Part shown: in pieces, positions 1 to 12,752 of the stretch
Layout: each line of letters begins with the position of its first letter
Position numbering within the stretch: position 1 is the stretch's first letter
NCBI GenBank assembly: GCA_905183005.1
Contig: CAJJDO010000032.1
Span: forward strand, 537,887 to 601,886
DNA: 64,000 bases
Direction: 5' to 3'
Source: Paramecium pentaurelia
Lineage: Eukaryota; Ciliophora; Oligohymenophorea; Peniculida; Parameciidae
The notes under the pieces: generated by a model
Databases searched by the model: none
Told to the model about the DNA's origin: nothing
What the model saw: the letters and a program-made list of their open reading frames with translations, nothing else
Position numbers and translations under genes: made by a program

Positions 1-2222
1 ATTTTACTATGTGATATCAGTTTCCATTTCTTCTAACCTTGTTATTAATATAATGAATAATAATTCTAATAATTAATAATCAATTAATTCTCACTAGAAT
101 TTAAACTTATATAGAAATTCTTATTAATAGAATCCTACAATTTGGTTAAATGACCTGATAAAATTGATTATTCCATTTATTTTTCTTATTTATTAAGATA
201 TTAATAACATATCCATTATAATTATTAATTATCAAAATAGAAACACGAAATTTAAAATGGTTGAGTTACAAAAAATTACATATCTTCTTAATTTATAATT
301 ATTTATTTAATTTCTTGTTTCGAAAGTTCAATAATTTATTCATTCTCCAATTTCCCATTCTTAAGTCTATAAATATATATTTGGCCATTATTCAATCCAA
401 GAATAAGAGATATAGATTTATTCATTAAGGTAAAAAATGAAATTAGTTGATTTTTAAATTGTATTTATGCTAAGAATTTTAGAGGATTTAATGAAAATAA
501 CATTAAATCATTTATATTATGAGTTTCAAAAAGGCAACAAAAATTAGTATTTGATGTATTAAATTTTATAGACTTACACCAATATTATTCTGAAGTTTTC
601 AAATCATAAACTTCTTTGATAATAAATTTATTCTATATTTCATTCAACTTTTATTTTTGTGATTAATATCCTTTATTGAATTGGTTAAACATAAATAAAT
701 TAATAATATAAAATAGAAATAGTCATAAAGATAATAATTAAAAAATAATTGATACAAATTCTTTGACTAATCATATATATTATCAATTATAATATTTAAT
801 AAAGTATAAAAATCTAATATTTGTGCATTTTAAATTATTACCTATATGTTAGAAGTTTTTATATTAAATTAGAATTTCATTTATTGATGATAATTATAAA
901 ATTTAATTTAAATTATTTCTTTAACATATATATAAGAACAATTCTTATTAATAATGAGTTAAAAAAATTCTTTAATTTATCCTATTGCAATCTCATGTTA
1001 TANAATTGTAACTATTCCTAAAGAATAATTATCATAATTAAAGATTAATATTTTCTATTCTCGATGAAATTAAAATTCATTATTAGATAAAAAATGATTT
1101 AGATGAAGATGAAAAGTTCTAATCAATGCTTTTCTTCTAAAATTGACTTAATGAATAGTTAATTTAAATGTATCAAGAATCAATTAAATATTGTCATTTA
1201 AAAAATAATACTATCCAATAATTTTACTATGTGATATCAGTTTCCATTTCTTCTAACCTTGTTATTAATATAATGAATAATAATTCTAATAATTAATAAT
1301 CAATTAATTCTCACTAGAATTTAAACTTATATAGAAATTCTTATTAATAGAATCCTACAATTTGGTTAAATGACCTGATAAAATTGATTATTCCATTTAT
1401 TTTTCTTATTTATTAAGATATTAATAACATATCCATTATAATTATTAATTATCAAAATAGAAACACGAAATTTAAAATGGTTGAGTTACAAAAAATTACA
1501 TATCTTCTTAATTTATAATTATTTATTTAATTTCTTGTTTCGAAAGTTCAATAATTTATTCATTCTCCAATTTCCCATTCTTAAGTCTATAAATATATAT
1601 TTGGCCATTATTCAATCCAAGAATAAGAGATATAGATTTATTCATTAAGGTAAAAAATGAAATTAGTTGATTTTTAAATTGTATTTATGCTAAGAATTTT
1701 AGAGGATTTAATGAAAATAACATTAAATCATTTATATTATGAGTTTCAAAAAGGCAACAAAAATTAGTATTTGATGTATTAAATTTTATAGACTTACACC
1801 AATATTATTCTGAAGTTTTCAAATCATAAACTTCTTTGATAATAAATTTATTCTATATTTCATTCAACTTTTATTTTTGTGATTAATATCCTTTATTGAA
1901 TTGGTTAAACATAAATAAATTAATAATATAAAATAGAAATAGTCATAAAGATAATAATTAAAAAATAATTGATACAAATTCTTTGACTAATCATATATAT
2001 TATCAATTATAATATTTAATAAAGTATAAAAATCTAATATTTGTGCATTTTAAATTATTACCTATATGTTAGAAGTTTTTATATTAAATTAGAATTTCAT
2101 TTATTGATGATAATTATAAAATTTAATTTAAATTATTTCTTTAACATATATATAAGAACAATTCTTATTAATAATGAGTTAAAAAAATTCTTTAATTTAT
2201 CCTATTGCAATCTCATGTTATA
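1..2222. repeat. Direct repeat of about 1002 bp flanking an N (contig overlap)
   Basis: Positions 1-1002 reappear at 1221-2222 with an offset of 1220 and no difference that I noticed. The first copy stops exactly at the single N at 1003. A repeat ending precisely at a one-base gap is what two unmerged overlapping contig ends look like, so this is probably an assembly artefact and not a genomic duplication. The same arrangement recurs three more times in the window. Confidence 0.9.
1003..1003. other. Assembly gap (single N)
   Basis: The overlap repeat 1-1002 / 1221-2222 ends here. Three further joins have the same form, at 6911, 9210 and 48866. A fifth N at 53291 has no flanking repeat that I could find. 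Confidence 0.95.
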
Positions 2223-2252
2223 GTAGAATGAGATTTTAATATATTATATTTT

Positions 2253-4565
2253 ATGTTTTTATCAATTTTATTATTGAGCTTAATAAATTGTTAATATGAA
2301 CCCGTTTTGATAGCTAGATTTGGAATGAATAAGAACAAATTAGTAAAAGATCCTGCTCCTAAATTTGAATGTGTAGATGAAATAGATGAAGCAGATGAAT
2401 AACCAAAAGAGTTTTCAATAAAGGTTGGAACACTTTATTAAATTTCAGATGGAACTTGGTATTTAAAATCAACTGATCCAACAAGTGGATTAACAAATCT
2501 CTTGAATTTAAATGATATTACTAGAGTTAAGTATGTTCCAAAATAAGAAGAAGATAAAAAGAAAAAGACTGAAGATAAGCCTGAATAAGTATTGAAAGAA
2601 TTTGAATGGACTCCTTTGATAGCTTACGAAAGTTTCCCAAGGAACAGAGGAGGACATTCGATGCATGCTATAGGAGATATAATAGTTTTATTTGGAGGAT
2701 GCTTTTTGGACATAAAATGCTTTGATGATATTTTTTTATTCGATGCAAGAACTAAGGAATGGACTTCTCCTAGAATTTTTGGCATTCCTCCAGTAGGTAG
2801 AAATGGATTTGGAGCTTTAGTAAATGGAGCAAGATTGTATATATTTGGTGGATATACTTTATAAGGATTGACAAATGATTTATTTGTATTAGATTTAGAA
2901 AGTAAAAGTTGGAATCAACTATTTTGGCCAGGAATAGCTCCGACACCAAGAGCAGGACACAAAATGGTTTTGACAGCTATAGGTGGAATAGTATTTGGAG
3001 GATTTATGGGTGAAAAATACTCAAATGATGTATATATTCTTGATATTGTTAATGAGAAATGGTTAAAACCAGTAGTAAGTGGAGATATTCCTATAGGGAG
3101 AGAGAGTTTCTCTATGATATCCCATCATGGTGTTGCATATGTATTTGGAGGATATGCGACTGGAGTAGTTTTAAATGATGTATATACTATTAATGAGGAT
3201 TTGACTTGGGAAAAGAAGGAACCAGCAGGGAAAGTACCATCTCCAAGATAGGGAGCAGCATTTGCTGAATATGATCATAGAATATTTGTTGCAGGAGGAT
3301 GTAATCCAAAGACTTTTGAATGCTATAATGATTTATATTCATTAGATACTACTACAAATCATTTTAGTACAGTGAATGCTTTTAAGAAAAAGAATTTGAA
3401 GGCTGTAGAGTTTGCAGGAATGGTATTTGCTGGATAATTATTAATTCATTTTGGTGGATGTAAATTAGATAAAACTTGTAGTGATTCATTGACAGGAGTT
3501 TTACTGATATCTAATGAATAATGTCCTCCATGTAGAAATGGAGGAGTCTGTAGAGTTGGTCATTGCAATTGTTAATAAGGTTGGCAGGGAATAGATTGTA
3601 CATTAAAGGTACTTTGCAGATAGAATTGTTTAGGATAAGGTACTTGTTTAAGTAATGGTTATTGCAGATGTTATCCAGGATTCACAGGATCTATTTGTTA
3701 ATTACAAATACCATGTCCTAGTAATTGTACTGATGCTGAACATGGTGAATGTTAGTTGGATGGAAAATGTAAATGTAAAGAAGGTTTTAGTGGTTAAACA
3801 TGTGGAGAAGATCCAAAAGAGGAAAAAAAGAAAGAAGAAGAAATATGTAAAAATAAATGTAATCGTCATGGGAAATGTAATTATTATACAGGTTTATGTG
3901 AATGTGATTATGGATTTAGTGGTCCTGATTGTTCAGTAGTATCTTCATCTGATGATTATAAATCTATTTGGTAATTACTTAAAGATGATGATAATGAACC
4001 TGAAACTGGAACAACTAATGTAAATATGTAAGATTTTATATCAACTGGACATAAATTTTAAAAATAATAGAATTATTATGTTTCATCTGAAGGTGAAGAA
4101 GATAATTATGATGAAAATTTAGATTATAATAATCTTATAAAAAAATAAAGAAAATTTAATAGTCTTTAAAGTAATAATGATCAAAATATTTCTAATTATT
4201 AATTGACTATGGTACCTCCGAAGACTGAATAAGAAGAAGATCCTTACTAATTAATGTTATTGAATGAATGTCCTAAACGATGTTCTGAACATGGTGTATG
4301 TATTGAAAACGAATGTTATTGTTGGCTTGGATATTCAGGAGATTATTGTTAAGCATCTAAAATAGCTGATTTCTATTTAGGATGGAGAAAGAAAAAAGTA
4401 ATGCATGCTTGTTTGATAAGTTTTTTTGTAGGTATGTTATTAGGATATGGTGTTGTTTTATTAATGAGAAAACGAGGTAATAATGATGAATTTAGAAATA
4501 TGTCTGAAGTACCTAGTTAGAAAATAGATGATAATGAAGGAGAAGTTGATGAAATAATTATTTGA
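2253..4565 (+). CDS. Secreted kelch-repeat / EGF-like type I membrane protein
   Basis: Single-exon protein of 770 aa. The start at 2253 is chosen because it gives a clear signal peptide (MFLSILLLSLINCQ); the next Met at 2325 lacks one. Residues about 110-410 hold kelch repeats with recurrent F-G-G turns followed by spaced Trp (beta-propeller). Residues about 430-690 hold Cys-rich EGF-like modules separated by acidic, Gln-rich linkers. One membrane helix lies near residues 715-738, followed by a basic then acidic cytoplasmic tail. The architecture (propeller, EGF, TM) recalls attractin/MEGF8-type surface proteins, which suggests a cell-surface adhesion or receptor role. This is inferred from domains only. 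More than 30 in-frame TAA/TAG codons fall at Gln-compatible sites. The stop lies only 27 bp before the next ATG. Confidence 0.88.
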
Positions 4566-4592
4566 TTTATATTAATTATAAATTATATTATT

Positions 4593-7500
4593 ATGGACGA
4601 TAGTTTGAATCAAACTTAACTAAAAAAGAAGACATTCTTAGTTAAAAGGAAAGTTGATGATTCATATAAATAATCTAAATTATATCCATCTAATCCAGGA
4701 GCAGGAGCAGGAGGAGTATTTGAATCTTATTTAATTTAGTCATACATGCCAATCTCTAAAATTCAAATAAAGAAACCTACATCAGGTGTACCATCATTGA
4801 AGAGTAAAGGAGGTTAAGATAAATAGGATTAAAAAGCAAGCACACCAAAAGGAGCTATTAGTATAATATCTGAATTAGATGAGGAGGAGAAGAAAAATGA
4901 GGTAGAGGGACCTTAGGTATGAATTCGAATTAAATATATTAAGTTGAAAATGGAGAAAGAACATATATCATTTTTGGTTAAAACTGAAACAGTCGGTTAT
5001 GATAATGTAGTAGTTTCAAATAATGGAAGTGCAGCTATATATTATGAATGGAAGAGAATTGAAAGTGTTAGGAAATAGCCTAATTCAATTTAAGATATAA
5101 ATGAGGAGAGGTTCTTTTGTCATCATGATTAAAATGTTATAAAACCAGGAGAAAGAATTAAATTTGTGTTTAGTTTTCTATCAAAATAAGCAGGAGTATT
5201 TAATGAAGAATGGGAATTGAAATGTGAACCTCCATGTTTAACTTAATTACCTAATTTAAAATTAACAGGTATTTCATTTATAGATGATGAATTAACTAAT
5301 GGAAGAAAAGAATTTCAAAAATAAATTAAAAATAAATTTGCATTAAAAATAGCAACTGAAATTGTTGATGATATATTTGAAGAAGTTAAAACACCACCAC
5401 CTCTTAAACCAGATCTTAATGATCCAGAATAATTTAAAATAGAATTTGAAGAATTAAATCTAGGAGAATAATTATGGTTTACACATGAAATTATGAATTT
5501 CTTTAATTTCTCATCAGATGAAATATGTTAAGTATTGAAATAAGATATACCTTGGAATGGTGATGTTAAATTATTAAGATAATCATGTCATACTATAGAT
5601 GAAGAAGAAGTTAAAGAATTAGTATTACGTAAATTAGAATTATGGGTTAAATTGGCTAAGAAAGTACCAATCTCTAGAAATCCTATTTATAGTGTTGTTA
5701 AAGATTTATTAGGAGATGTGGCTAATCAAGTTCCTTAATTATCTGAAGATATGCGTAAAGAATTACAAATGTGGGAATATACATTTCATGAACCTGAAGA
5801 TTTAACACCTGAAAAAGCTAAAGCTAAATTAGATGAATTTAATAAAATGAAAGCTAATTGGTTAAAAAATGCAAAAAAGAAGAAATGGAATGATGATATG
5901 GAAAAAGAATTAATTGAAGAATATAAAAATAAATTAGGAGTTAAAGTATCTGAAGCATTAGCATAAGCAGCTATTAAATTAGAAAATGATGGATAATTAT
6001 TATAAGTAGGAGCAATGATGAAACCAGAATTAAAATGGAATGTTTTTAGAAGGAGAAGATATTAATCTACTTATTTTTATGATCTTCTTAGAAAAAAAAC
6101 TATTCAAGATTCAGATATTGAAGGAAAAAAAATTGGATTAAAAATACATTTAAAATTAGCTAATAGACCTGATGTTTATGAACTTAAAGAAAAATTTGAA
6201 TAAACATTACTTAAAGAATAAGAAGAAGAAAATAAAAGATTGGAAGAAGAAAGATTAGAAAAAGAAAGATTAGCTTAAGAAGCAGCAAAAAAAAAAGGTA
6301 AAGGTAAACCAGTTAAATAAAAAGAAGTTGAAGTTGTATAAGGTAATATATAAAATTAATATCAATAGTCTAATAAAAGAATTATGATTTAAGTCATTTA
6401 GATTAAGCAACACTTCAAGAATGTGTTGACACTATTAAATTATTGATGGAAAGATAAGCTAAAATTGTTGTATTACTTGTAAGTTATGATAATCCAAGTG
6501 GAAAATATAAGTTTACATCTTCAACTAAATTCTTTTATGAATGGTTAAAGACACATGTAGAATGTCCAGTCTATTTTAATGATGCTATCATTGAAAATTT
6601 AGATGAATAATTAGAAACATAAACATATTAAGAAAATAGTGTTTTAGTATTAGAAAACTTATTCTTTTATCCAGATGAAGTTGGTTACACTGAAGAAGAA
6701 CCTGATATTGAATCAAAAACACCTTTTAGAACTCTATTACCTTATGGCAATATTTATATTATAGGAGATAGAGTGAATTTCTTTTCAAGATTTTATCCTT
6801 CTATTATTCATATGAATGCAGATTAAACAATTTTATCTTCAGCTATTGCCAAAGATATACATATATTATGTCATAATCTTATGGGTTGTTAAGAAAGAAA
6901 TGGAACTCTTNCTGAAATTGTTGATGATATATTTGAAGAAGTTAAAACACCACCACCTCTTAAACCAGATCTTAATGATCCAGAATAATTTAAAATAGAA
7001 TTTGAAGAATTAAATCTAGGAGAATAATTATGGTTTACACATGAAATTATGAATTTCTTTAATTTCTCATCAGATGAAATATGTTAAGTATTGAAATAAG
7101 ATATACCTTGGAATGGTGATGTTAAATTATTAAGATAATCATGTCATACTATAGATGAAGAAGAAGTTAAAGAATTAGTATTACGTAAATTAGAATTATG
7201 GGTTAAATTGGCTAAGAAAGTACCAATCTCTAGAAATCCTATTTATAGTGTTGTTAAAGATTTATTAGGAGATGTGGCTAATCAAGTTCCTTAATTATCT
7301 GAAGATATGCGTAAAGAATTACAAATGTGGGAATATACATTTCATGAACCTGAAGATTTAACACCTGAAAAAGCTAAAGCTAAATTAGATGAATTTAATA
7401 AAATGAAAGCTAATTGGTTAAAAAATGCAAAAAAGAAGAAATGGAATGATGATATGGAAAAAGAATTAATTGAAGAATATAAAAATAAATTAGGAGTTAA

Positions 7501-10500
7501 AGTATCTGAAGCATTAGCATAAGCAGCTATTAAATTAGAAAATGATGGATAATTATTATAAGTAGGAGCAATGATGAAACCAGAATTAAAATGGAATGTT
7601 TTTAGAAGAAGAAGATATTAATCTACTTATTTTTATGATCTTCTTAGAAAAAAAACTATTCAAGATTCAGATATTGAAGGAAAAAAAATTGGATTAAAAA
7701 TACATTTAAAATTAGCTAATAGACCTGATGTTTATGAACTTAAAGAAAAATTTGAATAAACATTACTTAAAGAATAAGAAGAAGAAAATAAAAGATTGGA
7801 AGAAGAAAGATTAGAAAAAGAAAGATTAGCTTAAGAAGCAGCAAAGAAAAAAGGTAAAGGTAAACCAGTTAAATAAAAAGAAGTTGAAGTTGTATAAGGT
7901 AATATATAAAATTAATATCAATAGTCTAATAAAAGAATTATGATTTAAGTCATTTAGATTAAGCAACACTTCAAGAATGTGTTGACACTATTAAATTATT
8001 GATGGAAAGATAAGCTAAAATTGTTGTATTACTTGTAAGTTATGATAATCCAAGTGGAAAATATAAGTTTACATCTTCAACTAAATTCTTTTATGAATGG
8101 TTAAAGACACATGTAGAATGTCCAGTCTATTTTAATGATGCTATCATTGAAAATTTAGATGAATAATTAGAAACTTAAACATATTAAGAAAATAGTGTTT
8201 TAGTATTAGAAAACTTATTCTTTTATCCAGATGAAGTTGGTTACACTGAAGAAGAACCTGATATTGAATCAAAAACACCTTTTAGAACTCTATTACCTTA
8301 TGGCAATATTTATATTATAGGAGATAGAGTTAATTTCTTTTCAAGATTTTATCCTTCTATTATTCATATGAATGCAGATTAAACAATTTTATCTTCAGCT
8401 ATTGCCAAAGATATACATATATTATGTCATAATCTTATGGGTTGTTAAGAAAGAAATGGAACTCTCATTCTAGGTGGAGATCTTACAGGTGATAAATTAT
8501 TAACAATTGATTAATTATCTGGACATCTATCATCAATAATTTTGTTAGGTAAACTAGGATTATCATTCTATTTAACTATGTATGAGATACCAAGTGATCT
8601 TGTGTCAGAAGCTGTAAGAGATGTTATTAAAAATCTACTTAATGTTTTAAGAGATGAATCAACTGAAAAACCTCCATAAAGATTAACAAGAATCAGTCAT
8701 CTACCTGAACAACCAAAACCTAAAGCAAGATTAATATGTCCATAAGATTATCTAATTACTACATTACCTGAAGGATATGATCCTGCTAATTAAGAACATG
8801 TATAGATTGTGACTTCCACTATTGCACCTTTTGTACCTGAAGGCAATATTTAATTAGAAGAAGGAAAGATACTCTTAGATTATGGACCTAAAACTATTGA
8901 AATTGTTAAAGAGGAAATATAAAATGCTTAAAGATTATTTTGGATAGATGATGCTAACCTTGGTTTATACAATATTTAAAAATAAATAACTGTCCCTGAT
9001 TTTGAAGCTATTGCTTTACTTAAGAAATTAAGAGAAGAAGAAGCTGAAAGAGAAAGAGAGAGATTGGAAAAATTAAAAGAAAAAAAAGGAGGAAAAGGAA
9101 ATAAAAAAGGTCTCAAAGAAGAACCACCTAAGGAACCTATTAATAGTAATATATTATGAAATATTAATTTTTTAGTTAAAACTACAAAAGAAATTAATGT
9201 TCCAGTATTNATTGATGGAAAGATAAGCTAAAATTGTTGTATTACTTGTAAGTTATGATAATCCAAGTGGAAAATATAAGTTTACATCTTCAACTAAATT
9301 CTTTTATGAATGGTTAAAGACACATGTAGAATGTCCAGTCTATTTTAATGATGCTATCATTGAAAATTTAGATGAATAATTAGAAACATAAACATATTAA
9401 GAAAATAGTGTTTTAGTATTAGAAAACTTATTCTTTTATCCAGATGAAGTTGGTTACACTGAAGAAGAACCTGATATTGAATCAAAAACACCTTTTAGAA
9501 CTCTATTACCTTATGGCAATATTTATATTATAGGAGATAGAGTGAATTTCTTTTCAAGATTTTATCCTTCTATTATTCATATGAATGCAGATTAAACAAT
9601 TTTATCTTCAGCTATTGCCAAAGATATACATATATTATGTCATAATCTTATGGGTTGTTAAGAAAGAAATGGAACTCTCATTCTAGGTGGAGATCTTACA
9701 GGTGATAAATTATTAACAATTGATTAATTATCTGGACATCTATCATCAATAATTTTGTTAGGTAAACTAGGATTATCATTCTATTTAACTATGTATGAGA
9801 TACCAAGTGATCTTGTGTCAGAAGCTGTAAGAGATGTTATTAAAAATCTACTTAATGTTTTAAGAGATGAATCAACTGAAAAACCTCCATAAAGATTAAC
9901 AAGAATCAGTCATCTACCTGAACAACCAAAACCTAAAGCAAGATTAATATGTCCATAAGATTATCTAATTACTACATTACCTGAAGGATATGATCCTGCT
10001 AATTAAGAACATGTATAGATTGTGACTTCCACTATTGCACCTTTTGTACCTGAAGGCAATATTTAATTAGAAGAAGGAAAGATACTCTTAGATTATGGAC
10101 CTAAAACTATTGAAATTGTTAAAGAGGAAATATAAAATGCTTAAAGATTATTTTGGATAGATGATGCTAACCTTGGTTTATACAATATTTAAAAATAAAT
10201 AACTGTCCCTGATTTTGAAGCTATTGCTTTACTTAAGAAATTAAGAGAAGAAGAAGCTGAAAGAGAAAGAGAGAGATTGGAAAAATTAAAAGAAAAAAAA
10301 GGAGGAAAAGGAAATAAAAAAGGTCTCAAAGAAGAACCACCTAAGGAACCTATTAATAGTAATATATTATGAAATATTAATTTTTTAGTTAAAACTACAA
10401 AAGAAATTAATGTTCCAGTATTCAATCTCACTAATAGAGAATTAGGTTTATTTATTTATGAAATGAATCAAGAAAAAAAAGATAGACATTAACATGCCTA

Positions 10501-10929
10501 AAAATAAGGACATTAAGTTGCTTATGATTTCAATTAAGATTGTGTAGTCACTATTATTGGTGAAAAATTGGAGAAAGTACTTAATTAAGAAGATTTTCAA
10601 AATATAGGAAATGAGGAAGAAATTGAATAAGCTCCAGAACCCAGTTAAAAAGGATCTTAATTCCCTTAGAGTGAGGCAGGAGAAGATTAAAAGGAATAAG
10701 AGGAAGAATAAATTGAAGAAGAGAAAGTTAAAATTAATCAAGTATATTTAAATATCTTAAATCTTAGGTGAAATAATTATTAGCTGATTTCTTTATATAA
10801 GATTAAGATTTCACTCTTTAATTTCTTGCTGGAAATTAAATTCATATCTAAACACTTGATGAGTATCCACCAAAACCTGAATCTGAAATTAATGAGGAGT
10901 AATATTTTGAAGAGGATAGTACTCCTTGA
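4593..10929 (+). CDS. MYCBPAP-like ciliary protein fused to PGK-like domain (split over three contigs)
   Basis: The coordinates include assembly-duplicated exons; merging the overlaps gives one protein of about 1152 aa. The exons are 4593-4916, 4944-6342, then an exon running from 6369 (or 7925) to 10358, 10389-10741 and 10768-10929, with introns of 27, 26, 30 and 26 nt. Residues about 110-480 resemble MYCBP-associated protein (ASH-like beta domain with N-x-G-x-A-A-I-Y-Y-E-W, then P-G-E-R-I-K-F). Residues about 585-985 resemble phosphoglycerate kinase: 'T-I-K-L-L' helix, V-L-V-L-E-N-L-F-F, L-G-G-D-L-x-x-D-K and D-Y-G-P-K-T. The PGK glycine-rich G-P-V-G motif is replaced by D-D-A-N-L-G, so catalysis is unlikely. 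The C-terminus is acidic and Gln-rich. MYCBPAP homologues (FAP147) are central-apparatus proteins of cilia, so an axonemal role is inferred. Confidence 0.8.
4917..4943 (+). other. 27-nt spliceosomal intron (representative)
   Basis: It starts GTATG and ends TTAAG. Removal joins two codon-boundary exons of the MYCBPAP-like protein. I list it as an example of the tiny introns used throughout; the other introns are given within each gene entry. Confidence 0.8.
5356..8466. repeat. 1555-bp overlap repeat around N at 6911, two haplotypes
   Basis: Positions 5356-6910 recur as 6912-8466 (offset 1556). At least four internal single-base differences are visible (near 6051, 6288, 6616 and 6775), plus the last base. 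The four internal ones are silent third-position changes in the MYCBPAP-like frame. This fits two alleles of one locus placed end to end by the assembler. Confidence 0.88.
7998..10422. repeat. 1212-bp overlap repeat around N at 9210
   Basis: Positions 7998-9209 recur as 9211-10422 (offset 1213). At the two variant sites inside the shared interval (equivalent to 6616 and 6775) the third contig carries the alleles of the first contig (5356-6910) and differs from the middle contig. The middle contig therefore appears to be the alternative haplotype inserted between two pieces of the same one. Confidence 0.88.
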
Positions 10930-10963
10930 TATATATATATATACATAATATATATTATAATTA

Positions 10964-11836
10964 ATGTAATAATTTGATGTGCCTTTTATCAGGAGATAAA
11001 AATAAAATACTGATATTTGGAAGAGTCATCATTTTAAGGATTACTCATTTGAAGAAGAAAGATCTTCACATATATATAAAAAATAGCATAGAAGAAAAAG
11101 TTGTTATTGTTAATTATGTGGAAAAATGAGTTTATTTCAATATACACAAATGAATCTATCGACTTGTATCAATTTCTTTACAAATAATCATATCGTACAA
11201 TAAAAATTACAGAAACAATAAGAACTTCTAAAAGTAAAATATTAGCCCAGAAATAATACTAATATATCTTATTCTTTTCGAAGTAAATCAATAATTAATT
11301 TTCAACGCTTATTATTAGAGGATATTGCAAAGTCTAGATATAGAAAAAGTTGTGATTGTTCTTAATGTGGTACTCTAAATAAGTTTTAAATAAAATGGCA
11401 AAATTATAAAATGATCAAAAAATAATAATAATTTCCTATTAACTAATTTAGAATCAAGAAAACAATAAAAAGATATTAATTTAGAAAATAATATACCGAA
11501 TAATTCTCTCCTGCAAAAAATAGTGAACTTAGACATTTAAAAAAGAGAATGATTGAATTGGATTTAAATGATAACCAATTATTGTCCAAATTTCAATTAA
11601 AAAAAACTAAAAATCCAAGAATACTGCATCATCAATAATCATTAAATTGTTTTGAAATATCATCAAGATAAAGAACTGATATCTTATCTCCTCTTGTAAA
11701 TAAAAGAAAACATCTACCTTATTTGTAATTTAACTAAAATAGAAGCCCTCAATAAAAATAAATTCCAAAATAACCTATTTCAAACTAATAAAGAGATAAT
11801 TTCAAAATACATCATTAAAAATCTGGAATTTTTTGA
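10964..11836 (+). CDS. CxC-motif family protein A (two motif copies, unknown function)
   Basis: Single-exon, 290 aa, very rich in Gln, Lys and Asn, strongly basic. It carries two copies of an unrecognised motif: RRKSCYCQLCGKMSLFQ with Cys at 47, 49 and 52, and YRKSCDCSQCGTLNKFQ with Cys at 130, 132 and 135. The arrangement C-x-C-x2-C-G preceded by R/K-K-S and followed four residues later by F-Q is shared with the next two genes and with the gene at 28139-28906. Three cysteines per copy and two copies per chain could bind one or more zinc ions. There is no signal peptide or membrane helix, and low-complexity basic sequence fills the rest. The start at 10964 is the first ATG in frame. It lies 34 bp after the stop of the preceding gene. 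Confidence 0.72.
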
Positions 11837-11898
11837 TCATTCTTTAAATTTGATATTTAATTATTATATAATTATATAATCAAATACTTTTTTTATAA

Positions 11899-12705
11899 AT
11901 GTCCCTCACTTCTATTATTCTCTCAGAATAGAAGAAACAAAGGAGCTTTTAAATAGTCTAAATATAGAATATTTGGGATGAATAAAAGTAGAGAAGAAAA
12001 AGTTGTACATGTTATGATTGTGGAAAATTGAACTAATTTTAATACAAGCATATGAATGTTCCTAGTTATATACAATAATATTCAAAAAATAAAACTAATT
12101 TAAACGATAACTTTAAATCTTCATCTTAAAGACATATCAGTTATGATAATATTAGAATTGGAATTAATGGTGAGGATAAAATCTTTTAATGTTTACATAC
12201 ATTAAAAATATATAAGAGATAGAAAAGTTGTGATTGTTAACAATGTGGGATGAATAGTAAATTTCAAGAATTTAGTAAATCAATAAAAATAAATAGAGAG
12301 AAAAATAAAAAAATGAATAAAAAGTAGAATTTAGAATAAATATTCAAAGGAATAAGTCCAATAAGATAAGTTTAATAGGATGATAATTTTGATATAGAGA
12401 ATAATTAAAATAATAAGAACATTTGCAATCTTTTTAATTAAGTTGTTCATAAAACATTTAAGAGATAATTAGTTAAACCTAAGAAATAAATAAATGGAGG
12501 ATAATAAAATAGAAATATTCTAAAGAGTGAATAAGGAAAATATAATTTAAAGACAAATTCTAGTAGTAGAGAATTTGGAGGGAAATGTGATACCAATAAG
12601 AAACTAAATCTTCCAATGGTTAAAAGTTCTTATATGAAAACAATCGAAATACTAAATATTTATGAAGTTTAAAAATATAATCCAAAATTTAGTAATCGTT
12701 AATGA
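11899..12705 (+). CDS. CxC-motif family protein B (two motif copies)
   Basis: Single-exon, 268 aa, basic and Gln/Asn-rich. The motif copies are RRKSCTCYDCGKLNQFQ (Cys 36, 38, 41) and RQKSCDCQQCGMNSKFQ (Cys 111, 113, 116). Spacing between copies (about 75 residues) is close to that in protein A (83). Outside the motifs I see no similarity to a known domain. It is tandem with genes A and C, in the same orientation, with 62 and 47 bp spacers, which suggests local duplication followed by rapid divergence of the linkers. Confidence 0.7.
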
Positions 12706-12752
12706 ATGTCTATAATTAAATATTAATATTTATTAAATAAATAAGTTTAAGT

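Larger units (their letters stand above)
1..2252. other. AT-rich non-coding block at left edge
   Basis: No gene is recognisable before the kelch gene. The open frames here (for example at 821 and 2041) are identical because the DNA itself is duplicated, and they show no conserved motif, so they are chance frames. The last 30 bases must hold the promoter and leader of the kelch gene. Confidence 0.6.

Noticed and set aside
821..2223. Two identical 60-66 aa frames at 821 and 2041
   Set aside because: They are identical because the DNA is duplicated at a contig gap; they start at non-ATG codons and have no protein-like motif.
5751..7522. Identical 71-aa frames at 5751 and 7307 as separate small genes
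   Set aside because: They are ATG-to-TGA-free stretches inside one MYCBPAP-like exon, limited only by reading TAA as stop, and repeated by assembly overlap.
10189..10741. Minus-strand frames at 10189 and 10448
   Set aside because: Antisense shadows of the Glu/Lys-rich C-terminus of the MYCBPAP-like gene; hydrophobic composition results from complementing GAA/AAA codons.
4593..10929. True tandem triplication of the PGK-like domain
   Set aside because: Each copy boundary coincides with a single N and the copies are almost identical with silent differences in haplotype pattern, which fits assembly error better.
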